From: Cucumis sativus
Lineage: Eukaryota > Streptophyta > Magnoliopsida > Cucurbitales > Cucurbitaceae
Direction: 5' to 3'
Assembly (NCBI RefSeq): GCF_000004075.3
Contig: NC_026661.2
Coordinates: 19,558,307-19,622,306, forward strand
DNA length: 64,000 bases
The notes under the pieces were generated by a model that was not told where the DNA came from, ran no database searches, and saw only the letters and a program-made list of their open reading frames with translations. The position numbers were made by a program, and so were the translations under genes. This document shows, piece by piece, positions 1 to 12,227 of the stretch. Numbering within the stretch: position 1 is the stretch's first letter; every line of letters begins with the position of its first letter.

Positions 1-113
1 ATTTGATGAGTTTACCTGAATGGATTAGCAGCATTACTTCGCTAGAGGAGCTGGAGATTATGAAATGCCCGAAACTAAAAGTAGCTTTTGCATCGGCGGT
101 TGCCCCGAAGTAG
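1..113 (+). CDS. 3' end of probable NB-LRR (CNL-type) disease resistance gene, partial
   Basis: An open frame enters from the left edge (complete codons from base 3) and stops with TAG at 111-113, giving 36 visible residues. They include LPEWISSITSLEELEI followed by KCPKL, the typical final leucine-rich repeat of plant CC-NB-LRR (RGA-type) resistance proteins: an LPEW segment, then a repeat ending in a CPKL block. The NB-ARC and coiled-coil parts lie outside the window, so the class rests on the LRR signature alone. Such proteins are intracellular immune receptors. The tail is short and has no further domain. It could equally be the end of a pseudogene copy, because the upstream frame cannot be seen. 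Confidence 0.6.
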   Translation, partial: LMSLPEWISSITSLEELEIMKCPKLKVAFASAVAPK

Positions 114-2195
114 GAGAAAGATGCAAAGAGGGAGGAGAGGATTGGGCTAAGATTGCTCACATTCCCCATTTTGAGCACTTTCTTGTCGACGACTAAGGAG
201 AAGAACTTTTCATGCACTTTTGTTCTCTTCCTCTTAATCCTTTTTCTTTTACGAATCTAATTTTGTCATTCGTTGAGAAAATATTTTTTTTTAGTTTATT
301 TTTTACATGGATTGCAATTTTTTTATTCACTTTCTTTTGATTCTACTCTATTTTCATCTTATTTAATTAGAGATTGCAGTTTGGAAAAAAAAAATGAAAA
401 GAAGGAAAATAATAATAAATAAAAAAGACAAGATATATTCATAAGAACTATTTATTTTCGTAATTTTTTCCTAACTTAAATAATTCGTCAATTTTTTTAT
501 TTCTAAAAGCTAAAAGAAAATGTAGTACTTTTAAAAAAGAAAAAAAATATATGTAAAAATAGGGTATGGAATTTAGGTTTTTTCTAAGCGAATTAACAAA
601 ATCTTAATAATAAAAGGAAAGTATTTTTTTTCTAGATTGAAAGATTAAAATAGAAATTTTTAAAACCTGAGCCAAAATAAGATTTAAATGTATATGTGTT
701 AATTTTTTTATTAAACTAAAACTTACATTCACACATACATAATATTGCAAGTTTTATAAAGTTCAAAGTTTATTTTGTAATTTATATTTTTTAGTACAAA
801 AAAAGGTAGAGTAATTCACTTTATTAAAAGAAATCCTTGAGTTCAATAGCTTCTTAGTGGTTAAAAAGTTTCAATTAAGTCTCTTATCAAATTTGGTTTT
901 GACAGATTCACTATTACAGAGTTAATTAACTTAAATTGAGATGAAAATCTAAATTAACTCTAAATTATACCAATTTTCTAAGAATACTATAAACTATTCT
1001 TTTTAAATTATAATGAACTTTTTTCGACCATGTTAGGGTTTTTATGAAAAGTAATGTAAGTTTTATTATTAACTAAATTTAGTGTTCGTTTGACCATGAG
1101 GGATGGAACCGAAAAATGGTGAATCAAAAGGGAATAAATTAGAATTTTTTAACATGAAAGGGATTGAATTGAAGTAATTACAAAATTTACATGGATGTTT
1201 ATGTCTTTGTTGTGGATAGGTGAGAAAAAAAAAAGCAAGATTCGAAATAAAATGTCAAATAAGAATAGTTCAGCATCTCGTAGTTGGAGATCGATTTCAC
1301 ATTCCAAGTATTATTGAAAAAATGAGATATTTCACAACTCGTATGTATCATTTTGATTACTTCATAGTTTTCTCTCAAAGTGTGGATAAACAAAGCCTAA
1401 AATTACTTCGACTTAACCAAATGTCATTTTGATAGGCACAAATGTCGAACTCACATCTAGTTGCACATCCTCAAGTGTGGATCAACAAAGCCTAAAATTA
1501 CTTCAAATTAACCAAATGTCATTTTGATAGGCGCAAATGTCGAACTCACATCTAGTTGCACGATGTGTGTACATTACTTCGTCAATCCCTTCATATTCTA
1601 GAAAACTGAAATCATGAACCTACAGGTTCAATTTGAAATGTTTGGAGCTTTCTTTCAACACCATTATCCATAGTTTCAAACCAAACAAAATAATAATAAC
1701 AATTACAACGAAATCGAAAGTTTTAGTGGCATTTGGGACTAGGATTCAGCTCCATCCTTTCACCATGCATCACTTCAATTAGTGTTCAGCAAAAGACAAT
1801 GGCAGCTATACCTTAATGAGTTGAAAAGCTTAATACCTGAATGAGTTGAAAGTTGAAAAAATATGGCAACAAACCTAAGGTGAATTCCTTTACCAATAGT
1901 TTATTGATACTGCAAAGGAACTGCTAACTTTCAAAGTTTGCAATCAATTTCACTTTCTGCAATAATATCAGCCAATTTCCAACATATTCATAGGCTTAGA
2001 ACCATTGCTTTTTGCTATCCATATCCATTATGGCGTCAAACCAACAACAATTATATATTCAAAAGATCAAAAAAGGAAAAATAATTGAAATTGGTTTCGT
2101 TTGACCAAAACAGGATTCTCTTATCCCTATAAAGATAAAAATTACTTGTGAGATTGGTTTTGTTGCAATAATTGAAGCTGCATGGTGGGGAAAAT
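114..2195. other. AT-rich intergenic stretch with a 95-bp tandem duplication
   Basis: No coding exon could be supported here. The sequence is AT-rich with many short A and T runs, and the small open frames (for example around 1199-1432) are not conserved-looking. The only clear structure is the 95-bp period direct duplication at about 1374-1561, listed separately. Confidence 0.6.
1374..1561. repeat. 95-bp tandem duplication, two copies
   Basis: The segment starting TGTGGATAAACAAAGCC at 1381 recurs as TGTGGATCAACAAAGCC at 1476. Both copies run on to CTCACATCTAGTTGCAC, giving a constant offset of 95 bp. The two copies differ at only a few positions. It sits in non-coding DNA. Confidence 0.85.
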
Positions 2196-2764
2196 TTACT
2201 CAATTAATTTATATTTATGATCTTCTTTCCCAGTGCCTGTTGTCATCAGCATTGGACAAATTGTCTCCATATTTCTAAAAGTCAATAATGAAGGCTTAAA
2301 ATTGAAAGACTAACTTGCAGACTATAACCCACAACTTTCGTAATGAAACCGTTTTGAAATAGAAACATTAAGCTTATACTTTGTAAATAAAGATGACAAC
2401 AAAATGATATGAATTCAGACCTCTTGATCTTCATAGTAGATAGCACTGCAGCAAAATGTCGAAGCTTTGAGGCCGAGCATTCGGGTGAATCCTCTGTTAC
2501 AAAAGATTGATACATGTCTGCTTCAAATAAGAAAACAAAGTACATGAAAAAAGTAAATGAAGAAGTATTCGTAAGAAATATAAGGGCACAGAACTGAACA
2601 TAAAAATGAAGACTGCCCACATATATCCTTGCGAACGCAACAAATTTTCAACCTGATACAGGTGGTTGTCCATCTCCTTTCTTTCTACTTCCTAACATTA
2701 GGTCGATCCAAATCGATTTGGCCAGTTGCTCAGCTACATTTCTGAGCAAAGGAGTCATTTTCAT
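2196..2764 (-). CDS. Unrecognised small three-exon protein (about 95 aa)
   Basis: Three exons on the minus strand join in phase: 2764-2653 (starting MKMTPLLRNVAEQLAK), 2517-2421 (continuing DMYQSFVTEDSPECSASK) and 2274-2196 (ending GKEDHKYKLIE, stop TAA). Exon 1 ends with one base, completed by two bases after a CAG acceptor; exon 2 ends with two, completed by one base after a TAG acceptor. An in-frame stop lies just upstream of the first ATG, which supports that start. The product is hydrophilic, with no visible signal peptide or membrane segment. I do not recognise the family. An alternative last exon from the TATAG acceptor at about 2319 would give a different, short tail. The gene lies just 3' of OBERON 4 on the same strand. 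Confidence is limited because there is no homology support, only phase agreement and coding-like sequence. Confidence 0.5.
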
Positions 2765-3162
2765 TTTTGAGTAGTGTTAGCTACACAGACAAAGAGACAA
2801 AAATGATTGATTTCTTCAACACTGATAAAAGTCTTCAAATTGCATCTACATCTTTGGACAGAGCTCCAGAACAATGCTTTGAGATATAGTTCGGCTACAA
2901 GTGATGAAAACCCGATTAAAAATTCTCTCGGATTGATTTCATAGATGGAACTGTTTATACATGAACAAATGCTGTTGAAGTCGCTGTACAGACTTTAGTT
3001 AGCAGTACAAAAATAAAGGGAGGGGAAAGAACTTAGAAGGTAAAACCTAAAAGAACTACTAGGATAAATTGAAAATATATAAGCCTATAAATTTGAAATA
3101 CTTCCAATTCTAGGGAGGGCAGAAGAGATAAAAAGGCAGAAAGAATCCTGGTTGATACTAAT
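2765..3162. other. Short spacer between OBERON 4 3' end and the small gene
   Basis: About 400 bp expected to hold the OBERON 4 3' UTR (bordering 3163) and the promoter and leader of the minus-strand small gene. No further coding sequence or repeat was seen. Confidence 0.5.
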
Positions 3163-6100
3163 TCATAATGGGAGGTTCCGTTTTGTAGCTTCCATTTTCA
3201 GAAGAAGATCTTTAATATCTGCCTCCATCCGTATCTTCAAGCTAGAATATTCTCGATGAGCCCTTTCTAGAGACTGGAGTTCTTCAACTTTCTGCTTGCG
3301 CAAATCCTCGGCTTCTATCAAACGCAACTTAGCAATTCTACTTGTGTACTCTTCATCAATTTTTTTGTTTTTCGCAATAGCAATGCGCTTTAAACCTTCT
3401 GCTTCTCTTCTAGCATCATCAGCCCGTGCTTGAAACATTTTGGCCTCTGCAAGTTTTATTCTAACAATGCTGTCCAATTCATCAAAAAGAGGTTCCCTGT
3501 GAGAACTTATCTGCAATTCTGGCTCCAGTACACGTTTGTCACTCCGTTCATAGTTCAAACTAGGATGAGCATTCGCTGCTCTTTCCATTTGGGGCACTTT
3601 TTCAGAATAAACAGATTTCAACCATGGAGCTTCCTGACATGAACCTGAAATTCCGTTGCTGCTTTTTGATTGATCCTTTCCAGATGGAAGTCGTGTCTTG
3701 CCTAGCTTGGAAAAGTCGGCATCTGAAATCACACATGAAATAAAAAAAATACAAAAAATGGGTAGAAATTAGCAACATTCGAATTCACACCAACCGAGAC
3801 AGGGCCAAGCATGAGAAAAAAAATGTGCAAATTTCCCAAATTGCTACTAGGCACTACTAAAAGCACATATAGTTCCAAATTTCCATTACGAAGCATCAAG
3901 AACAGCACTAGTGAAGTTGTTATAAGCATTAATCAAATCTTGAGAAGTCATAGCAAAAATGAACTTGTCTTATCAAAGAACATTCCTCAGACCCACAATG
4001 AGAACCACAAGCCAAGCTGCTCAAAAGAAAAGCTGAATGCACAGAAGGTCATAGAACAATCAAATCAAGAGAACGTTTTGCAGAGAAAATAAGAAAAATT
4101 TCCACGATGGTAGACAAGTCTCTCTAACAAAATCACATTAGATTTCATATTGACGGCTCAGAGGCATACAAGGCTCAGAAATTTTGGAACAAAAGAAAGG
4201 ATGTGGTTCTTATGTAAATTCCTTATGGAACAATGGCAAGATAAATTCTCCAAACCATAACAACCCAGCATTAAACAGATATTCAATGAAATCAACACTC
4301 CGAAAAAAACTAAACAAAACATCATAAGTAATACGACTATTTCACTGTAGTAGAGGATATCAGTGCACTTGCAAGGCAATAAAAGAAGGCGACATGAAAA
4401 ACATGAATTTTAACTTACCAGAAATGAAATTCATAATATGAGTGTACACCTCAGGAAGATTTGACTTATTGGCTAATCTTGACAGCATGTGGTCAGCAAG
4501 TTCATGAAGTTGTTTCCCTCTCACGTCCTTGCTGGCAGAGAAAATTCTTTTAACATATTCAAGTTCCCTGGAGAGATTTTCAGCCGTCCAAACCTTGGCA
4601 AAATTCTGAAAAACCTCCTTCACGAACCCAAACATCTCTGAAGGGTGACCACAGGCAACACAATGAAACTGCATTTCAGTTGCTCCTTGGTCCCCTGTCG
4701 CACTAGGACCATTTCTAATATAAGATTCACGTAAGGCACAATCCACATGACACCAGTGAAGACAAACATCACAGCCAACCCAACTACATGTCTCAGAGGC
4801 CGTATCAAATTTTGAACAAACAAGACACATACAAGCACTGCAAAATCCGTTTTTTGGTCCACAAACCTTACAGTCACACTCGTCCACAGGCAAAAGATGC
4901 TTGCATATCATATTTCTGCATCTTAAGTTCAGAAATATCTCAGCTAAGTCTGCCGATCCAACAGTACTTATTTCCTTAAGGAAATCTGGTAGACCAGTCT
5001 TTAGAGCAACCAAGATTTCCAACTGTGCTCTGTTGCATTTAAGTAGCATATCCATAGTGATGTCCGACCTAGTTTGCAGTGTTTTCTGGATAGCATATAA
5101 TGGACCACGTTTGTCTGGTGCATTGGACATGATCTCAAAAATACTTGCTTTCAGATGTTCTATGAACGGACCTGTCATCTCATTAAATTTCTTGGCCATT
5201 TCATTCACTTGATCAGTAATTAGTCTGGCAACTACAGTTTCAATCAAATCTGAACCTCCCATGGAAAACTTATCCTGTTCCTTCAAGCTACTAGCTCTAT
5301 ATAAACTACCACTGACCTCTTTCACTATTCTTTTCTTTTCCAAATTAATAGTTAATCCACCATCATGAGATACTACTCTTAACGAAGGTGATCTGACATC
5401 ATCATTAGACTTGGAGTTTCCTGCCAACTGTTTATGAAAGCTTAATTGCCTATCCAATCCACTGACAATTTTTGAGCTATCTTCCTCACACGAATGACGA
5501 CCCATAATGGTTTCAATGTTCGGAATACCATGTGATGATTGAGACGGTTGAATGCCACCATTGCCGTTCATCAAAATTCTTTGATACAGGGGAAGTTCCT
5601 TCGACTTAGACTCATTCTGTGACTGTCCCGCCCAAGCTCCTTGAGAAGCCTGATCAATTCCCTGAAATATGGGGCGACTTCCAACTGATTGTTCGAAGTT
5701 GTCCATTGAATTCTGATTCAAAGAACAGCTTGGGTTGTGAAAGAAAGAGTGAGACCCTGAGAAAGACATTGATGGAGCAAATCCATCTGAATTAGTGCAA
5801 AAAGTATTACTCAGGGACTGAACACTTCTTCCTCGGCTTGGGGAACTCGGTGCCACAACTGAATCACCAGTGGCACCAAGAGGTAACAAAACATTCGGTA
5901 AGCTTAGAGAAAGATCAAGAGGCTCTAACGTAAGCTTTTGATTCCTCTGTCTAATATCACCAGATTCATCCACTCTCTCGAGTTTTCTTACAGGAGATCT
6001 TGTGAACAACTCAAACCCCCTGGTACTTGGCCCTTCCATATCATTGTCCCTACAAATTTCAGTAGCTCCATGTTCTCTGTCTGCCCATGCTCCATCTTCT

Positions 6101-7524
6101 GTAGAATATGCAGCGTGAGAGGTTGAAGGACTAACGGCCACACTCTTTCCTTTGTCTCTAAAATTTTGAGTCATTGCCTCGCTAATTTTTGTTGCCTCTC
6201 CATCTGACAATTCTTTTTCTACATCTTTGCCTGGTACATCAAAATCCTTAGTCTTCATATCTGGATCAATGCCCTTGCTTTCCTTGCAATACACATCCAA
6301 CTGAACTGAAGTCTCTAAAGAGTTCTTGTCATCTGTCTCAATACGTTGTTCTCTTTCACTTGCTAAACTGTCTTCCAACTTGTTGCCTTCATCAGCCACA
6401 ACATCCACCTCATCCTTGGTACAATTCCTAAAATTATTCGACACATTCTGACTTTCTGACAAACCAGCATCGTCACTGCAAACTTCTTTTGATTTAGTCA
6501 TATCCGTGCCCTTGTCCAACAATTCAACCTCTGCTACAATACTAACTTTCTGATCTTCTACTTGGTTCTCGCTTTCAATCTCCCTCTGATCATTATCAGC
6601 CTCCAAATGTTTTTCTGCTGCCAATTTATCCTCACTCTCAGGAAAAGATTCAGCTTCACATCCAATTTCAGATTTGGGCTCAGACTCAGGTTCAACATTT
6701 AGTTCAGCTTCAGGTCCAATAGCAGGTTCAGCCTCAGGATCAGGCTCTAATTCTCCTTCCTCCATCTCGCTGTTATTACCACTTTCAACCTGCAGGTCCT
6801 CCCCTTTCTTCACCTCCACACTCTTTGATTGTTCACTCTCTGAGTCCTTCGACCATGTTGGTGACTTAGACTTCGATTCTTGGGCTCTCATACCCCTTGA
6901 AACCAAACTAGGTGAGGCTCTTAACTTAGATTGCTCACTACTAGAATCTTTAGACAGAGACGGGGATTTCACATCCCTCAATCCCTTGGGAGAATTCCTC
7001 GCACTCCCTCTCTCTTCCAATCCTCCAACAACCCCACCTCTGTTTCTTGCTCCCTCGTCAACATCTTTATTCCAGCTCCCAAATCTCCGCCAAGAAGACA
7101 CGCTGCCTTCTCTCCTTGACCTATCCCGCTCTGATCGAAACCCTTTAGGATACTCTCTGCGAGTCCCAGAGTAGCTTTCCGACCTATGAAGCGCAATACG
7201 ATCCCCTCCACCGCCACTTCCACTACTGCCAGCATAACCCCTACTCTCTCCACTTTCCCGAAACCGATCGAACCCTTTCCGCCTATCAAAACCTTCAAAA
7301 TCATGATCTGACCGCTTACGCACCAACCTCAAACCTTCCCGATCCTCGTCCACCGATCGATCCCGATAATATCTACCAGATGAAGACGACATATTCTTCC
7401 GTACAGCCTCGGATTTATGATAAAACACACGATGTGAAGACGACGTCCGACTCAACACAGGATCCTTACCCGGATTTTTCTCCGCATACGAATCGAGATC
7501 GTCGCAAGACTTCAGCCTCTTCAT
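3163..7524 (-). CDS. OBE4: OBERON 4-like PHD-finger protein
   Basis: Two exons, 7524-4419 and 3722-3163, encode about 1221 residues; the single intron (3723-4418) splits an Asp codon. In Arabidopsis, OBERON/TITANIA proteins are nuclear PHD regulators of embryonic root and meristem establishment. The first Met of the long open frame is at or before 7539, but I chose the ATG at 7524 because the family begins MKRL..S.DDLDSY. Visible regions: an Arg/Ser/Gly-rich N-terminus; an acidic Glu-Pro-rich stretch around 257-290; the OBERON-type Cys/His-rich PHD finger at about 874-958 (CKHLL, CDCKVCGPKNGFC, HWCHVDC, HCVACG); and a long Arg/Lys/Glu-rich coiled coil at about 1113-1218, which in the family mediates OBE dimer contacts. 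Its length fits OBE4 (about 1160 in Arabidopsis, from memory). The OBE3/OBE4 distinction is from memory. Confidence 0.92.
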
Positions 7525-8110
7525 TACGAAATCAAACAAATGGCAACAACAACAACAAACAGGAAAAATAAAACAAATCCCACGAAAAGGAGATTAAAGC
7601 TAAAAAATTCTAAACCTCCGCCGATAACCCATATCAAAATTTAAAGAAAAATGTCCAGATAGCTAGGGCTTGGAACTTGGAAGAACCCTAGCTTTGAAAC
7701 ACGACTGGAAAAGGAGACAAACAAAAGGAAAATAGAACCATAGAATGAGTTAGCGGAAAAGGGAGAGGGAAGAGAAGGCAGTGGTGGGTATAGGAGATTG
7801 ACCGGCAACGGCAACGGCGACGGCGAGAAAGAGGGAATTGAGAAGGGACAAAATGGGAAAATAGGAAAAAGGAAAATTCATGATGGGGAGGTTTAAAAGC
7901 TGAGTCCAAAGTAGTCAACGCAGTATAATAGGTTTTAAGCAGCAAAAGAGAGAGAGTTTGATACGCAAAGTGTTGAGAAGAATTCGCAAATTGCAATATT
8001 TTAGTGTGTGAAAATGGGACTGTTCTTCTTCCCCTCCCTCCCTCTCTCTCTCTCTCTCTCTCGGCTTCGCCAATACAAAATTCCCAAAATTTGAGACACA
8101 CACAGTGGCG
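7525..8110 (-). promoter_or_regulatory. OBERON 4 leader and proximal promoter, with CT/GA repeat and telo-box
   Basis: This stretch directly upstream of the OBE4 ATG has the features of a plant 5' leader. It includes AGAACCCTAG (about 7681-7690), a telo-box-like element common near plant transcription starts, and a pure CT run at 8041-8062 (GA on the gene strand). The transcription start is not determined. Open frames here are low-complexity and were not called. Confidence 0.45.
8041..8062. repeat. CT microsatellite
   Basis: Uninterrupted CT dinucleotide run preceded by C-rich CCTCCC blocks, in the likely OBERON 4 leader or promoter. Confidence 0.85.
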
Positions 8111-9927
8111 CTCTCTCTACTCGTTTTCTAAATATATAACATACCCATAAAACTTAACCAACCCTACAATTTTCAATTTTTTTATTATTTAAAACCTAAT
8201 AATAATTTAGATTATTTTCGTTTTCATTCCATTCTCAATCAAACTTCAAAATCAATTATATCAAAAAAAATTTAAACATGCAGTTATTTTATCTTTAAAT
8301 TTTCAATTTTGTTTATAATAGATTCCTATTTATATTAACAAGTATTCCACCTTTTTCTCAAACTCACCTATCTACTATACATAAAATGTAAAAGAATAGA
8401 ATATTATCATTAACTAAATAGTATTTATATCGTTCAAATTGAGTCAATATGGCATAACTTTATTATAATTCACGTGCATTTTGTGTCGAATATCCTACGA
8501 TTGTTGTTCTAAAAATATAAACATTTTTAAAACTAACTACTAAAAATAAATTTAACAATACTGAAATATTTTTCTCCTCCTTTGGTTAAGAGAAATGGAG
8601 GATTCATTTCAATTACTTCTCTTTCTCCCCTTTCCAACAAAACAATATATTATATATTTTAAAAATAAATAATTTAATTAAAAAATTCTCAAAAATAACA
8701 AATTTAACTAAATATTTATAATTTTAATAGCCACTAATATCATAAATTGATAGACAATTATATAAGTGTTATATAAGTGTATCAGTAGCTATTCGAAATA
8801 GAATCTAATTTTTTGTTATTTATAAATATTTTAATTTATATTGATACTATTTTGGGTGGAAAAAAATATATTCTGACTTAAGATGATGTGTGTTATTGAA
8901 TAACAATATAATAGTTTTATGTATCTTAATTTTTTAATAAAATAGTACATCACATGCTTTGTTATAGTATTATTATTAAATAAATGCAAAATTTAGTCAA
9001 TAATTTAATATTTTGATTGAAAAATTTATTTGTATGTTTCCATTTTAATTTAATAGTTTATATTTGGTCCATAATTTCAGCCATTATATGTTTAGTTTTA
9101 AAATTTTAATTTGATTTCAATTTAATTTTGGAGTTTCAAAATATATTTCATTACGAGTTTTCAATATTTACTCCTATAATCTAGATTTTTCGTTAAATAT
9201 ATATATATTTTTTTTTTGCTGTGTGTTAATGTGTACGAATCATTTTAATTTTGTTTCTTATAACAAAAAAATAAAATGGTGAAACTTACTGACTATAAAT
9301 TTTTTTAATTATTATACATCAACAACAAACCATACGAATGAGTATTGAGTTAAAATTTGAGATTAGTGGTGTGGTATCTTACTATCTATATCAAATTGAA
9401 ATAAAACTTAAACTTCAAATCTTTAAAATGAAATTATTCAAGTATCGAGTTCATTTAGCTCGATTTTTAAAATTCAAAATTTAATCTTATAACTACAACT
9501 AGTTATATTTTAGGTTAATTTCCATACATATAAACAACTGACAAAATATTTACTCATACAACATAACAAAATGAAAAATGTCATGAAGCTTACCATTTTA
9601 TTTAAATATTTAACGTTTACCTTTTATTATCTTTTTCTTATTTCAATCGTCGTTTTCTCTTACATTTTTTAAAATATTTAAATTGTTATTTGGTTGTCAA
9701 ATATAAAAGATCGTATACAAACAAGTCAAATGATCTAAAAAATATTTAAACGATAAAACCTAAGTGATTGTCTATGAAATTTTTTAAAAAATAACTATAA
9801 ACAAATCTACCTTTTTTGTATCTTTTATTATAGGTTTGTGGATTTTTTTTATTTTTGAAATTGTTTATTTTACTCGTTTGTTATATTTTTTAGACGAGTA
9901 GGTTTTGCTATATCTATAATTTTATAA
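8111..9927. other. AT-rich intergenic sequence, no gene seen
   Basis: Very AT-rich non-coding DNA upstream of OBERON 4. There are many short homopolymer runs and no supported exon. Phrases such as TATAAGTGTTATATAAGTGTA (near 8760) look like old dispersed-repeat remnants, but I cannot assign a family. Confidence 0.5.
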
Positions 9928-10357
9928 TTTATATTATAATGTTGTTACTGTGATGAGGTATTGTGTTGAGCACTTAGGGATCCACTTTTGAGGAATAAAA
10001 AAGGGTGAAAAGAAGAGACGTTAGGATAGCCGTCCAGGTGGCAAATCAAACGTCAGACGTAAGATTGTGAGTATTGGGTTTGACGAATTGACGCTTTATT
10101 GAATGTCCTCTCCTCCCTGTTTTCTGACTCTCACATTTGAATTTTATATTATAATGTTGTTACTGTGATGAGGTATTGTGTTGAGCACTTAGGGATCCAC
10201 TTTTGAGGAATAAAAAAGGGTGAAAAGAAGAGACGTTAGGATAGCCGTCCAGGTGGCAAATCAAACGTCAGACGTAAGATTGTGAGTATTGGGTTTGACG
10301 AATTGACGCTTTATTGAATGTCCTCTCCTCCCTGTTTTCTGACTCTCACATTTGAAT
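9928..10357. repeat. Perfect 215-bp tandem duplication
   Basis: Bases 9928-10142 and 10143-10357 read as identical copies, head to tail, offset 215 throughout. Each copy is less AT-rich than its surroundings. It carries the odd-centred palindrome ACGTCAGACGT (10050-10060; 10265-10275) and the paired bZIP-like TGACGAATTGACG (10081-10093; 10296-10308). No open frame of note. It lies about 2 kb upstream of OBERON 4 and beyond the 3' end of the EFR3-like gene. Because the copies are exact, the duplication is recent, kept identical by conversion, or an assembly artefact. Confidence 0.92.
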
Positions 10358-12227
10358 TTTTTATTTTTTTGACTTTTCAATTTGAATTTCTTGCTTTCTA
10401 ATCCTGGCCCTTGGATCCCATCTGGGTCCCCATATCACATGCCACGTGTAGGGTAAAGTGAGACCCACAGTCAAATGTCAAATTAATTGATTGTGGGAAA
10501 AAGGATTCCCAAATTTTGCTCTCTTTTATTCATATTCGAATGACTTGGGCTTCCCCTATTTCTCAAAAGGTCAATTCTTCACCCCTTTCTTTCTTATGCT
10601 ATAAATTTTGAACGGTATATGTTTTTTCAAATTTGGTAATAGTTGAGTTTAATTATAAAATTTATTGATTATAATTTGATTTCAATTTAGCTGCTGATAT
10701 GTTGAGTGAATGTTTGGATGGTGCGGTAATTACTTTAGATATTTCTTAAAATTCTAATACAAAAGTGAAATGAAACAATAAATTTTAAATATACAAACTT
10801 ACAACTTTAGAAGAAAAAAAATCATTTGAAAAAACTTTAGAAAGGAAAAGAAATGCACTATACATGTGCATAATTGATTTATTTCCCTGCAATAAAATGG
10901 GACTTTGGTTATAATCAAACTGGAATTTTTATCAGTATGGAAACATCAAACTGGGATTGAATTTACAGATTTAGACTTCTAATTTCCTTTTGAATATAAA
11001 CTCGTTATATTTCGATTCCACTTGTATCTAGAAGAAGAAAATGTCAAGATAAAAACATGGCGTGTGGTGAAAATAAATAACATTGTCTATCCATAAATAG
11101 CCAATAAAAGCATAGATTAACTAACACCCGTGGCTCAAATGAGACTTTGGTTATAATCAAACATGGCTTTGTGGTTCAAATGGTTATTTCCATTTTTACT
11201 ATAAAAAAATTAATAACAGCATCAACCTAAGGAATAAAAAATTAAAACTGAAATAACATAGCCAACTAGTTATCACAATTTATCACAGCATGTCAACTCA
11301 CTAGCTTTTGAATAATGAAATTGATGTCAAAACTAAACAAAAGCATAATCCAAAGCCTAAAGATTTAAGTGAAGCTGCCTAATTGAAGTAATTGAATGTG
11401 GCAAGGGCTAGATTTAAATTTACGTTAGTCACATCACCTAAAAATAAATATATTATAGAAGCCATTACTTTTATCACATCAACATAGAAATAATATAAAT
11501 TAATTTTAAACAACCATAGTCAACATCCTGATTAGAATTCCATTACTTCATAAAAAATTCTATATATTAGAAAATCTCAAAGACAACAAAAAGGTGTAAG
11601 AATTAAAAAAACACACACATATAAATATTTTTTTTCCAATAAACTGATTAAGAGAGGGAGAGAAATGAAGGGAGCCTCACCTCACCTCACCTCACCTACA
11701 TAACTACAGTATATGCCTATATTATTAATATCACAAAAGTTACAGTTTGAGAAGCATAAGCTTCTCTAGTAATTTTTACAAATGGAACCTCCTTAGAAGC
11801 CCAAACCAAAGGCATACCAATTAAGAATGCACTCTTTGGACAAATATGACCATGGAGTCCAAAGTGCAGACTAAGATAATGCCCAAACCCAACTAAAAGC
11901 CTATTTCTATTATCCAAATTCAGGGGCACCAACAATGAATGGTATTAACAATCTGTGAGCATGCAGCTGAAGGAAGCCCAAGAAAACACTATTGAGCATT
12001 TAGCTCTCAAGAAAATAGCATGAATGAATTAAATGAAATATATACAAGAAGCATGGCAAGAACTTGCATCAACGTCTGATGATTCAATGAGAAGATGGTT
12101 GGAGCAGCAGCAGATGCTCAATATAGAAGGCTAGAGGTTTTGGTTGCTCACCTTGAAATCTTATAGCCATTCATCATCATTGCCAAAAAGCCTTTTAAGC
12201 ATTCCTTTCCAAGTCTATTTCCACGGC
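10358..12227. other. Intergenic DNA and 3' flank of the EFR3-like gene
   Basis: No coding exon supported. It contains a G-box core CACGTG at about 10443-10448, and a short CTCAC pentamer run at 11675-11697. The last few hundred bases before 12228 probably hold the EFR3-like 3' UTR, because the minus-strand stop codon is at 12228-12230. Confidence 0.5.

Noticed and set aside
6674..7174. 166-codon plus-strand open frame, Ser/Pro-rich
   Set aside because: It is the antisense shadow of OBERON 4 exon 1; composition follows from the acidic and Arg/Ser codons on the real strand.
9928..10357. CRISPR-like or satellite array
   Set aside because: Only two long contiguous copies without spacers, in a plant nuclear context.
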